A DNA stretch of 64,000 nt from Hofstenia miamia (lineage: Eukaryota > Xenacoelomorpha > Acoela): NCBI GenBank assembly GCA_004352715.1, contig SCFE01000019.1, forward strand, positions 1,583,620 through 1,647,619, read 5' to 3'. Positions within the stretch are counted from its first letter, which is position 1. Every line of letters begins with the position of its first letter. The notes beneath the pieces are model-generated. The model saw only the letters and a program-made list of their open reading frames with translations. It was not told where the DNA came from and ran no database searches. The position numbers and the translations under genes are program-made. Of this stretch, positions 10,411-22,535 are shown piece by piece.

Positions 10411-11873
10411 TCTCGAAATACATTAAACAAATGTCTTTATATTGTACCAAAACAAGCGCAAGAATTCAATTTCTCTTTCACCCAATTTAATTATGATAGA
10501 CTTGAGGACCAAACATAGCATGTCAAGCTCTTGAGATTTCTATGATAGATGTTCAAGGAAATTTCGACACACAAACTCACAAAAGCCTGTGGGTCCGCCA
10601 ATTTGCTATTTTTCAAAGTGAACTAAGTATAAGCATGCCCTACAGCTCAATTTTGAATCGAAAGTTGCAAACCTTTTACCAACTTAAGTTCGTAATTCCA
10701 GACAAAATCTTCAATCCCAAATGTTTTGGTCAACGAGCCATATATTACTTTTTTAGATAGTACTCAGTAATAGGTACGACACGTATTACATTTTTGAAGT
10801 AACATAACCCACAATGATTATAGTGCTGCATTAAATAATGTGTTAGGTCCACATTGTATCTCAGATACATATTTTTAAGAAAAATCTATGCATTTTCTAG
10901 TTGACAAACTTTACTATTCAGATAATAGAGATTCGTAGAACATTAGTCTTACTGACTACCTCGCTCTATGCAACATTTTAAAGTATTGAAAAATATCTAG
11001 AGAAATTAACAATGCATTTTACGTTTTTAGAATACATTTTGTTATAGGAATGATTGACTTATAAATAGTAAAAATATTGTTATTCCTATCTTTAGATAAT
11101 AAAACAAAACAATAAAGATACTGGGTGAGAAGCTTGGAGATCCTTAGAAATTTAAAGGCCCAAAAATCCCAAGATTTACAACAAATAAACATGCGAATTG
11201 AATATGAAATATATTTTGAATCGTGAACCATAAATAATCTCTTTTCAGGAAGCTGTCAAATCTTTCTCCTATTCTGAAGAAACATACTTAGATCTAATGA
11301 ATTTTAGATAAGATAAGATAGATTCTTTATTCAGATAAATGTTAACAATTAAATAACTGATAATTTATCTGAATAGCGTCATTAAATTCACAAAGCAAAT
11401 ACATAAAATTCACATAAATTACAAAAAATCTTTCAAACTATGGATAAATTACTATAGTACTATTTTAATAACGAGTTATAGTATGGTCATTGTTATAAAA
11501 TTTGTATGCTAGCCATGATTTACAAGAAATATATTTTTGCTTATGAAAGATTTTTTAATGCTTCTAGATTTCAAGTTTTCAATATTTTTAATTTCTTTAG
11601 TTGCGAATTCCAGGTTCGAATGGCGACATAAATGAAGGATTTGTTTAAAACAATTTTCTTATACTTAACACATGTTATAAAGTTTTGATCTTGAATTCTG
11701 TTTATGAGTAAATCTCGGTATTTTAATCATATTATAAGGTGGTAGGTTTCTGATTAGTTTGAAGAATATCAGAAGGGTATTCAATATGACGAGATGTTTT
11801 GGAAAAAGAATTGACCAAAAAATGTAATGTTTAGTTTTCGATGAGTTTTTCGTTAAGATATTTAATGCCTATT
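10411..11873. other. AT-rich stretch without a recognisable gene
   Basis: Several 60-70-codon frames occur but none shows a motif. GATAAGATAGATTCTTTATT at about 11311-11333 resembles a LINE 3' tail, but no coding sequence of the same element adjoins it. Confidence 0.4.
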
Positions 11874-11877
11874 TTAA

Positions 11878-12120
11878 CCCTTTCGGTCCTAATGGGACAT
11901 ATACGTCCCAAGAACATTTTCCAAATACTAAAATCCATTTTAAACGTTTATAATATTTTTCATTATAATACTGTGGGACATATTTGTCTCATGGTCGAAA
12001 AACACATGTACTATTATAAAAATTTTCAATTTTGCTTATGGTAGTTAGGAGTGTCATAATATGAGGGAGATACCGAAAAAATGATTAAAAGTTAATTGTG
12101 CAAAAGTCGGATTGAAAGGG
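11878..12120. mobile_element. piggyBac-type MITE (243 bp) with TTAA target duplication
   Basis: TTAA at 11874-11877 and 12121-12124 exactly flank termini CCCTTTCGGTCC (left) and GATTGAAAGGG (right). TTAA duplication and CCC...GGG ends are hallmarks of piggyBac. The left subterminal palindrome GGGACATATACGTCCC (11894-11909) recurs imperfectly near 11972 as GGGACATATTTGTCTC. No coding capacity is present. It is probably mobilised by a piggyBac transposase related to the fragment at 197-403. Confidence 0.85.
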
Positions 12121-12622
12121 TTAATTGAATATCAAGTTTTTTATAAACCACTTCACTAAGGTCAGTAAATATAATATTTGAGTAATTAAGGTACTCACAA
12201 TGAAAGCATGGAAGATTTGAATTATCGCACAAGGTGGTGATTGCCTAACTACTAGTGTCATACTTTTTATACAGTCAATTCTTAACCGATTTTCACGAAT
12301 TAAAGTTTTTCAGAAAGAGCATCAAAAATTTTACATGGGAATGTCAAATAAGTTTTAATTCTCTTAAAGGGGGTGTCTGTCAACAGGGTGGTTTAGGGTG
12401 GGCTTTGGTATTTCTTATTTCTGGTAATTTGTAATTGCACTATAATAAACAATAAATATCATAACAGAAAATATTTATTATTTTTTATTGGAACTATTAT
12501 CTATTTTGTATCAAGTAATTATGCAAAATATAACAATACTTCTACAGACTACAAGAGTTTCAGAGTGGTCAGTCTGCTATTGATGAAATAGTAACACTGT
12601 TTGTGTAAAATTGGATGTTCAA

Positions 12623-13900
12623 TTACCATGCTGTTGGATAAGTGATGAAAAATAGAATTGTAGTACTATTAAAAATTGAAAACATCGATACGGCCCCTAC
12701 TCGATACTTGAAAGTGTCTACAATAGGAACATTGATATTATTTACATTTAAAGTCACTGCAGAAACATCGTAATTACATTTATTCGGCTGTAAAATACAA
12801 AATTCTGTCTTAGCTTCATTAATATTCAATTTGTGCATAAAAAAATATTTTGACAAATTGTTACAGTTCAATTCTATAGGTTCCGCTGATAGGTGCATTG
12901 ATGAATTATCACTGAAAATGCAAGTGTCATCGGCATATTGGATTAAATTGCAATTAGTTATAGAATACATGCCATTTACATAAATACTAAAAAGAAGAGG
13001 ACCTAGAACGGTACCTTGAGGCACCCCATTGTAAACCGGTAACCATTCTGAAAATATATCATTTAATTTAACTTTTTGGAATCTTTGATTGAGGTAACTA
13101 GTTATCAATTGCTTACTATTACTAGAAAATCCTAAGTAATATAGTTTTTCAATTAGAATGTTATGATTAATCGAATCAAAGGCTTTTGAAAGATCTAAAC
13201 AAGGTATAGCTACAATTTTATTAGAATCGAGTGATGCTCTCCAAGTTTCAGTAGCATTTAATAGTGCATCTGTTGTTAAGGAATTTTTGCGAAATCCAAA
13301 TTGTATTTTTGATAATAATTTATACTTATTTAAATGCTCAGTTATTTGATTATGTAATAATCTTTCGAATATTTTGCTTATTGGAGAAGTAATTGAAATT
13401 GGTCGATAATTAGTGGCAATTGATGGATAGTTTTTCTTAAAAATAGGAGTAATGTGAGCAAGTTTCAGGTTATCTGGAAAGTAATTATACTTTATGCATT
13501 GATTAAAATTTAAGGAATTTGCAATGATGTCTGCAGTAATTTTAGGAGTCTATGAGGGAATGCTTGAAGGACCGCTTAATTTGTTGGTTTTAAGCTTATT
13601 GATTGATTTAATAAGTGGTTTAATAAGTGTAAAAAGTTTACGTTAAACGTTTTCGTACTTAAATAGGGGGTCATTTTATTTTCCTAGGTTAACAAGAGTC
13701 TTATTAAATTCATTAGATATTCCTAAACTGTCAGTAAGATTGTTTCCTTTTATCACATCAATTGAGTTTGATTTTCATCGCTTATAATTTGTGATTTACT
13801 GTATTAGCTTCCATTTTGAACGTTCATTTGGAAGGCGCGCACATTCATTTTTAATGAATTCGTTGAATGCCTTACGAGATTCCCGGAAAGAATTTGGTGG
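12623..13900 (-). pseudogene. LINE (CR1/Jockey-like) reverse transcriptase fragment C
   Basis: Reading the minus strand from about 13900 gives a nearly continuous LINE ORF2 with a few stops. NYRPISITSPISKIFERLL lies at about 13370-13425 and GFRKNSLTTDALL near 13260-13310. LDLSKAFDSINHNILI lies at about 13150-13200, then SYLNQRFQKVKL and GVPQGTVLGPLLFSIYVNG near 12980-13030, and the catalytic QYADDTCIFS near 12910-12950. The order is the canonical RT motif series 1-5. An endonuclease domain upstream and a complete 3' end are missing. After 12720 the frame loses similarity. This is the best preserved LINE in the window but is still a truncated pseudogene. Confidence 0.8.
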
Positions 13901-15780
13901 AATTGAGATGATCATATATAATTCGAATTGAGCATTTTATCTTTTTTAACCTCAACTCTAAGCCCTAGCAATTTTCGGAAGAACAAATTTGCTGCATTTT
14001 TCTAACGGTAAATTTGCAGCGGGCAAAGTTCCATACTGGCAAAATTGTATCGGCAATTTTTCACGGCAACTTTCCTACTGTCAACCTTTCTTTATGAGTC
14101 ATTTGGTACATTATAAGCGACGCCATTTTATAAGTTGTGGAAACAAGTATTCTTTTAATCATTCTAATTCTATGAAGACAATTTTGCAAGGCCTAACGTG
14201 ATTCTTGAGTGTAGTCTTCCCAAGGCAATTTCTTGGGCATGTGATGCAAAGAGTAAATTAATGAAATTTATGATTAATAAATTTAAGGTTTTATGTTGTG
14301 CGTAAATAACTGAGGATTTACGTCAGACGAGGTTCGCAATTAATTGGAAACTTAAGAAAATTAGTTATTAATGCAAATCTTCTTTGGATTTGCTAAAAGG
14401 TCCAGTCAACTCTCCGGAAAAACTGCTGCAGTAATTGCGGCGTTAATTATTTTTGGATATTTATTTTAAGAATCTGTCAACTCATGTCTTTTGCTTTATT
14501 TTCTATCACTTAGATAATGTAGCAGACATAATTGCGGAAATTACCTATTTCCATTAAAAATTATATAAATAGAACTTTAATTAAGCGAAAATTAACCCGT
14601 TAAGCTGCTATTACCGATTAACGAGACGAAGGAAATTCATTAGTAAATTAAGTTTAGCGGTTTAAGCTCCCAATGGGCACTCTATTAAATCGCTCTATTT
14701 CTAATTACCTTAAAAGCTAATTGTGTAACCCCATTTTACAACACTTGGCATGATGTATTCCATTGAAAGGTTGGTCCATTTTTTAAAAAAATTATAAACA
14801 CCCAAGCATGAACATTATAAAGTGGCACATCTATTTTCCTAATTAGCAAAATCGCAAACTTTTAGTTGATATTAAATGTATGGAATGAATTGCAAAACAA
14901 TTTTTATAGTACTTCTGTGTATTGTTGAATGCTTTTTGAAGCAAGGGTAGATTTTTTCAAAATAGACTGTATATTTAATTTGTATATTTCAACATTATCA
15001 TTTTTATTCATATGGTGGTTTCTACATTAAACTGCCATGCAAGTATTGAAGACATTTAAATGTGCATATGAAGAAACAAAGTATATGGTTGTTAATTATA
15101 AAAGTGCATTACTGCAGTAATATTTTTTGTAAATGTTCTATTTATGACTATTTGCAACAAGTATTTATATCAGTGTATCACAATAAGCCATTAAATTTCT
15201 AATGATATTTCCGCAATATCACACTAAAACTAGAGCTACTGTTTTCGATATATAGATTTAGTTTTGTAGTAAAACCAAAAAAAAAATATTTAATTGTGAT
15301 AGGATCATGAAATCAAGAATGCGATAAATCTAATATGAATGGTGAAAAAGTTTTTTTAAAAAAATACTAAATTTTATTTAAAAACTATACAAAATATGGG
15401 GTAGCTTGCTCATTCATTTGAAAAACCTTCAAATGTAACTACCATAATACACCCTAGAACTTATTTTTAGGTTTTTAATCTGTTAAAGTATAATAGTATC
15501 TGCCAATAAAAAAATTATACTGTAATTTTATAGAACAAGGAAGTTTCAAAATTATTTATATTTAAAAAAGGCTTGATTTCTGATTGAGTTAGAAATTCCA
15601 TATCTAATGTTGTACATATTGAATACTAAGTAAGCACTTTCTTTGAGGAGGGGGGTAATTTATGTCTTAGAAAAATGTTCAATTTTGTTTAAAGCAGGAT
15701 ATTTCTAATGTTTTTTCAAAAATTTGAAGTTTAACGAAGAAAATGTCATTCAAACAACATACTGCTGTTATGACTTGCAA
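13901..15780. other. Non-coding AT-rich stretch before the gap
   Basis: No coding frame, RNA gene or repeat was recognised. It ends in a TA run (15781-15799) that leads into the N gap. Confidence 0.5.
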
Positions 15781-15799
15781 TTATATATATATATATATA

Positions 15800-16256
15800 N
15801 NNNNNNNNNNNNNNNNNNNNNNNNNNNNNNNNNNNNNNNNNNNNNNNNNNNNNNNNNNNNNNNNNNNNNNNNNNNNNNNNNNNNNNNNNNNNNNNNNNNN
15901 NNNNNNNNNNNNNNNNNNNNNNNNNNNNNNNNNNNNNNNNNNNNNNNNNNNNNNNNNNNNNNNNNNNNNNNNNNNNNNNNNNNNNNNNNNNNNNNNNNNN
16001 NNNNNNNNNNNNNNNNNNNNNNNNNNNNNNNNNNNNNNNNNNNNNNNNNNNNNNNNNNNNNNNNNNNNNNNNNNNNNNNNNNNNNNNNNNNNNNNNNNNN
16101 NNNNNNNNNNNNNNNNNNNNNNNNNNNNNNNNNNNNNNNNNNNNNNNNNNNNNNNNNNNNNNNNNNNNNNNNNNNNNNNNNNNNNNNNNNNNNNNNNNNN
16201 NNNNNNNNNNNNNNNNNNNNNNNNNNNNNNNNNNNNNNNNNNNNNNNNNNNNNNNN
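15800..16256. other. Assembly gap (457 N)
   Basis: Unknown bases flanked by TA-repeat on the left and TTATATATGG on the right. The gap probably reflects an unresolved microsatellite or transposon. Open frames crossing it are meaningless. Confidence 0.95.
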
Positions 16257-16477
16257 TTATATATGGATTCCTTTTTTGTCGTCAACATAAAAATATTCTA
16301 GTAATATAAAAAAGCATACGAAATATAAAATTTTGATACATATATCTGTTATTTACTACATGTTGAAGGAACCAAATTTTTAACCAACTTTTTTGAAAAA
16401 GTGATTATTTTTTAAGATTTTTCACTAAAAATGAAAATATCATTTTCGTATACTTCTCATCATATATTAGTTTATAT

Positions 16478-16540
<63 letters not shown>

Positions 16541-18648
16541 ATAATATACAGCATATAAAAAACTTTGCTGTGCAAATAAACCGGTATATATATGTAGGTT
16601 TATTCAACTCCGATAGATGGGATGACTTTCTAAACGCATAATTGGAAAATATACTTGTGATAATATTAATAGCTTATATGCACAAAATCACTGATGACAG
16701 AAAACAATATAATTGTGTACAAAGTTGACTTACACAAAACAATGTTTCTTATGATATTTTATGAAATGGATTTTATGAAAATGGATTTCTTTTACTCTCT
16801 GCTAAAAATGATATACAGTACAGACACTATATCAGTTCTTAAACAGTCAAAAATGTCAAAAAATGTTGGCTTTCAAAAAAATTTCCCTAAAAATTTTGAA
16901 AAAGCAATAAAATTTTGAAATTCTTCCAGAATTTAAAGAATTTTATTTTCAAATAGCTATTATATGATATAGTCGAATTGTGTATTGTCCATGAAAGCTT
17001 CGGCATGAAAGAAAGTGCTTGTCTAGGCCCTATACATAAAAATACATCTTAAAGTAATGAAATACATTGTAAGTTTTTCATTTTCTTTGTTTCTGAAATG
17101 AATCATTTTTATGATAAGAATAGGTTCAAATAATTAGGAAATTTTTTTGCATTTGTAATATAAGTAAATAGACTGCTACATCTTGCTATACAACAACAGT
17201 GATCAGAGTTGGAAATTTATGCTGGATGCATAAGTTTAGCAAATATAATGAGCATTTAAATCACTTTCCCACATAAATAAGTAGACAAGCAAAGCTAATT
17301 ATAATGTCCATTTATGCTAATTGTATGCAAGCTTATAATTTGATGCATAAAATTTGAATCAAACTAGTGAATAATCTCTGTGCACATCGGCATTAGAAAC
17401 TTTTGCATAGTGTGAGTTTTTTTGCAAGTTGGGAAAATATGAGTGGTTGCGACCAAGTACAGTCCATGTTACCACCAAGCCAAAACCCTCTAAATATTAC
17501 AAATTTTGCAGATGAAATTAACATTTAATCTACAGTAAATTTTTTCATTATATTTTTTAATATATTTAAAATGATATTTTTATGCCAAAAATTATTATGC
17601 TATATATAATTGGGAAATTTATTGACAAAAATGAAGGAAAGCAAATTATATGAAAACTTCATATTTATTGAAAAAATTTAAAAACGTCAATTATTTTTTG
17701 TAACTTTACTAAAAAATGGGCAAACATTACTTTTTAAATCAACAATCATTTAAAAATTATTTTAAAAAAAATTGTAAAGTTTTCATTTTCGTTTTAGCTT
17801 TTGAATTCGAAGATTACAATGAAATGCAATAGGGTATTATATTGAGAGAATTGTTGATTCATAATTGTTCAGCTAAACTAGATCTTTACAAATAATTAAT
17901 TTGAATTAAAATGCTGAAATTCTAATTTCTCTATTTCTGTTAATATAATGGGCAATTTAGTAATTATCATTCATTACTAACATGCAAATATTCCATCTGT
18001 AAGTAGACATTCAAAAAATAAAAATTTATTTAGATGTTAAGTAGTTAGTAGCAAAATTCCTCTTTATTTTTCTAATTTAACTATAATTTCATGGATTTCA
18101 AAAGTTGTTTATGCGTCTATTCAATCTTCAATCATCACTTGTTTCCTTCTTATGCAAAATTCTTTGAAATAATTTCAGGGTTTGCAGGTAATTAGATTGC
18201 AGATATAATTGTAGAAAGTCATCCTAGTTTAATTTCACAAATTTGCTGTAAATTTGTTTTTGTGACTTTCTGTTTATCGTAATACAGGTAGTATAATATT
18301 TGAAAAAAAAGAAAGGCACTTAATAAAGAACCATTCAAGTAAATGCTTCAATATATGGTCTGGTTTATGAGGCAGGTTTTTTAAACTCATTAGATTTCTC
18401 CAGAAATCCACGATACACTTTTTCATTTTTATTAAAATTACATAAATCGTCCCAAGCCTTAATGATTCTTAATGTCTCAGTCAATATGAGCCTAAGATAT
18501 TCTTACATGATTTTTAGATGTCTGTAGTTCAAAAGATATTTATAAGAGTACATCGGAAACAATTTTTTTAAGCAATATAAACAATTCTAGATGTATTTTA
18601 CAAACATCACAGTATATTAGATATTCAGAAAATAATATAAATTTTCAG
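16257..18648. other. AT-rich stretch with long TA repeats and no firm gene
   Basis: Long TA runs at about 16480-16540 dominate the start. At 17439-17530 a short GC-richer patch follows TTTTTTTGCAAG. It is open in two frames, one beginning MSGCDQVQSMLPPSQ. It might be an exon, but there is no second line of support. Confidence 0.35.
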
Positions 18649-18747
18649 CCTAATTTTGAGTCCTCATGTTTGGAGATTCCAGAAGAGATGAAAGAGCAAT
18701 TTACAATTTCAAATTTAAATGCTGAAGATGTTTTTACTACCACTTAG
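18649..18747 (+). other. Candidate terminal exon of an unidentified gene
   Basis: The acceptor-like AATATAAATTTTCAG ends at 18648 and is followed by 32 open codons and a TAG. The peptide has strongly protein-like composition (CLEIPEEMKEQFT, then NLNAEDVF), unlike the AT-noise around it. No upstream partner exon was identified with confidence. It may be the last exon of a gene whose earlier exons lie in or left of the gap, or a chance open stretch. Confidence 0.25.
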
Positions 18748-19120
18748 AGTGAATTTTGCTATAGCTTGTCATATGATATTATAGCAATGACTGGGCTTTA
18801 AATATCAAGAAACTTGTAATAGCTGACGAATACTCTTATTTCACATTCCTTTGTTGATTATTGATCATTATAATAAAAATGAACATTTATAAATAGATAG
18901 AACACTGTTCATTTTTCAAAATTGTTAAATTCAAAGCAACATTAATTTATGCTAACCCTTTTACCAATCAAACTACAAACCACGACATTCTAATTAAACA
19001 TTTCTGCAGCACAATCTATTTTAATATTAAACAATTTTATCAACAATTAACACACTCAAATTATAACATAATTCATTCAATTTAAAATCTGAAGATTTTG
19101 TAGTCTCTGATATTATATTA

Positions 19121-19420
19121 ATGTCACCTGAAATTCCGTTGTCTCATTTGGATAAGCGGAGTACAGAAAAGCGTAGAAAGCATAGCCATGCAACAATAGA
19201 GGCGAAGTGCCGCATTATCAAAGCGCCAGGAAAACTGGAAAATTGGCGTGCAGTAGCCTTGATGAAATATTCAGTGAAGATGCAATATCAGATTTACAAA
19301 CGCTTAGACATTGTCAAAGAGATTATATCATTGCTTTTTTGGGAAAAATTGTCAAGTGATTTTAAGCATGTCTTCTCCGGGCATTTTTCATTCCTAAAAT
19401 CAAGAGCACCCCCTCTAAAA
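19121..19420 (+). pseudogene. pogo/Tigger-type transposase N-terminal HTH remnant
   Basis: The frame opens with ...EKRRKHSHATIEAKCRIIKA, then GKLENWRAVALMKYSV, resembling the CENP-B/pogo N-terminal helix-turn-helix pattern KRK-x-T-L-E-K-x-x-II-K-x-x-E-x-G-E-x-x-x-x-VA-x-x-Y-x-V. After the SV a one-base shift gives SEDAISDLQTLRH, corresponding to the STISDI recognition helix. No DDE core follows. This is a short dead remnant, and the assignment rests on pattern resemblance over about 50 residues. Confidence 0.4.
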
Positions 19421-19655
19421 TCAATTCTATTCATCAAACAAAGAAGCTTGGCAGGACTATAATTTACATATGATTAGTAGTAAAACAAAAAAAATGATAT
19501 TCTGATGCTCTGATGTCAAAAAATTGACTGCAATACGAAAAAATTTGGGAAAATGCGTTCCTTGAACACAACAGCGCTAATATTTGGCAAGTTGGTGGCC
19601 AATGATAAACTGAACACATTGAGAAAGTAATGGTGTGACGTCATCCTTACCGGAC

Positions 19656-19674
19656 CTGTCTCTTATACACATTT
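19656..19674. other. Near-exact match to the Tn5 mosaic end (possible library adapter)
   Basis: CTGTCTCTTATACACATTT matches the 19-bp hyperactive Tn5 mosaic end used in tagmentation adapters at 18 of 19 positions. Such a match is not expected by chance in 64 kb. The simplest reading is residual adapter or a chimeric join left in the assembly. A natural origin cannot be excluded. Confidence 0.5.
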
Positions 19675-20283
19675 ATCGATGAAGATAGCAATATAAATAC
19701 TAACTTTTTTTAGAATAATATACGTATAACTAGAAAAATAATAAAATTTTATTGTTATTTCTAGACGTTTGTCTTTCTAACAATATTTTAGTAAAATTAT
19801 AAAATTGATCATTAAATCTTCTTTCAAATTAGAGATACAACATTATTTCTCAAAGGGGTGTCTTCCCAGCCAAAAACGGGGGCTAAAGTGTTTGTCTGAA
19901 ACAACTAAGGCCATCTAGATCTACATATACAAAATACACTGTATTGCATAGTACAATAACCAAGGTGTTGATTATAGTGAAATACGAGGGAGAGGCATCA
20001 AGAAAGGTGATTGCATGGTGCGTGCATGGTGCGTGCACTTTGAGCAGAGAAGAAAATGAGTAGAACTGACAGAGCAATAGTGGTTGTGGAAAATACACTT
20101 ACGCATTAAAACGTGGAACAGTTGTTGCTGGATCATTTACGAAATGTGATAATTTCTACGCTTGTGCCTATTCAGTGAACATTTTTCGCCCATTGAATTA
20201 TTTTGGTCCTTTGTCAAGAAGTCCACTGCGACTTGGCAAGCCCGAATATCAGAGGATCCGCCAAGCAGTACAACCCTTAAGCC

Positions 20284-20450
20284 CGCGCAAACGATACAAC
20301 TTTTGTTATTAACAGACCCGTAGTCAAGAGGATGCTAAGCATCCTCTGAAATATTTATTAAGTGAAATTAGCATCCCTACAACTTTTGAAAATGAAGCAA
20401 AATTTTGTTAAAGCAATCTTAGGTAGCGCGCAAACGATACAACTTTTGTT
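20284..20450. repeat. 24-bp direct repeat, two copies 143 bp apart
   Basis: CGCGCAAACGATACAACTTT plus TGTT occurs identically at 20284-20307 and 20427-20450. The intervening sequence includes a GAGGATGC...GCATCCTC hairpin at about 20330-20356. It may be an old insertion footprint or a short repeat family; no gene was found. Confidence 0.6.
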
Positions 20451-21130
20451 GCGAAACCAATTAAGTTAACAAATCGCATTGGAGGAATTCAAATAATTTC
20501 AAAATTTCATTTAATATCCCAACTAACTATAATTTTTTGCTATACGTAGTACAGACTGCAACTTAAAAACAGTTGTAAAATTATATTCGCATGTAGAATT
20601 CCATTTCTTCCCGTTGATGCTTATTTTTCTGTGACAGGGAGTTATAGAGTTTGCAGTCAAGCACTATATCAGCATATTTTAAACAGAGGTGCGCAAGAGC
20701 GCAATTTTCAATGTTAATACAAAACTGAATTATCAAATTATTAAATTTTCTCGGATATTTATAAAATCTTCCTCTATATTTAGAGGAAACTATTTAAGCG
20801 AATACATTTCACAGCAAGTATTTTAAAAATAATTTATCAAAGAGTTTTTTAATTAAATTATCAATTTTTTAGATTCTTTGGATTGATTTTTAATCTGTCT
20901 ATATTACCAATAATAGAAGCATTTGATTATTAGTTTACACATTTAAAATAAAAAATGTCAATAACTTTAGTGCTATTGTTGAAACGGGCAATCTAAAGTA
21001 GTTGAAATTATATAGCATCACCTAGCATTTTATATGGATAAATTAGCATTTCTTAAATGAAGAGGCTGGCTACGGGCTTGGTTACAATGCCAATTATAGC
21101 GTGAAATGTGATAAGATAATTTTGAAATAA

Positions 21131-21310
21131 TTTAAATTCCTCTTAACTGGCTATGAACTGAATGAAATGAAAGATATTTTTGAGGATGCAATCCAGTATG
21201 ACCCTATTAATACAATTCACGTTTTCAGCATGTACAGACAATATACAACAGTTATGTCTGAAGAGGATTTTCTGTATGAAAAAAAGCAAATATTGTTTTA
21301 TTTTGCTCCA
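21131..21310 (+). other. Open coding-like segment of 60 codons, unidentified
   Basis: Between a TAA at 21128 and a TAG at 21311 the frame is open and reads like protein (GYELNEMKDIFEDAI, then MSEEDFLYEK). There is an acidic, helical pattern reminiscent of EF-hand-type proteins but no complete motif. No start codon or splice site fits convincingly, although an upstream exon could be missing. I cannot name it. It may be a decayed gene fragment. Confidence 0.25.
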
Positions 21311-22535
21311 TAGTTAATTGTTTTCTTTCCTTAGATTTCCTTGAATAAAATATCATATAGCTTCATACTTATTTTGTATTGAATGATGTATATTTTAGTT
21401 TGATTGCGTTTGTTTTAAGATTGAATAGATTACTTTTAAAATTGACTGTGTTGTATTTTATAGTAAATGCAGCAACGCTTATTGCGAATGCCTTAGTTTA
21501 TATTTCGATCAGTGACGTTCTTTACGATTTTATTTTTAGCTCGTCATTGTTAGGATGTAAATAATTTTTGTTAATATGCTAGGCAGAAGCGAGGTAATAA
21601 AAAACATTTATAACTAGGTTTCAAACACCAAGCCAATTTTATCAAGCCACGTCATGAACTTTAAAACTTCAAGATGAATCCAAGTTGATCAAAGAGAATC
21701 ACGAAAAAAGTGTTTTGTCTGTTTCAGCTTCCTAAGTCCTGCCTCTCTGATCAAGATTTGCAATTTCAATCAATGATTGTAAGGGTTCGAACAGTAAGTA
21801 ACAACCTTATCATTTCGCCTACCACACTCTAGTGCACCTCATCATAGCAATGGCCGTAACAATATTCCTCATCAATACGATGAATGGGAAGATTATATCA
21901 TTTTCATTAACACAGATGCTGTCGTTAACTTTATAATACTATAATCTGGAGTTTGGCAATCGCTAAAGAAAAAGACCATTAACTAATATGGGGTTCGGTC
22001 ATTTTAATTGAACGCAATTAGTTTAATCGTTTGGTATGTAGGGTGTGTCACAAAAACGGCGTTTTTCCATTGCAATATTAAATTTTATATCAATAGTACA
22101 GTAATTTAAGATACAATAGTGTGAATAAATATTTTAATATTATATTAGTATTCTATGGCTGCAGGATGTGAGTTTGCTTTTCCTTTTGATTAATGGGTTT
22201 GTTGATGAGAAGACATCTTGATTGAAATTTCAAGTTGTACGAGCATATGACATTTGAAATTTCAACTGAATACAACAACTTTTTTGTTCATTACGAATAA
22301 TGGCATTTGCGCCACAACTATCCAATTTTATGTGATAGAAAATTTGTGAGAAGAGAGCACAATAAATTTGAACTGAATTCAAACTATCGCTAAGGTACTT
22401 TGTGGACAACGGTAGTCTTTTACAAGGATTGAAGATGGAAGGCTCTCGACATCCACGGCGATCCATGAAAAAAATCTATCAAGTGTCTGTTCTTGTTGGC
22501 ATGGAATCAATTATGTCTATTAATCGCTTACTGTA

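Noticed and set aside
15724-16309. Long open frames spanning the N run
   Set aside because: They consist almost entirely of unknown bases; no coding content.
16694-16918. 74-codon plus-strand frame
   Set aside because: Lys/Phe/Met-rich composition typical of AT-rich non-coding DNA; no motif or splice context.
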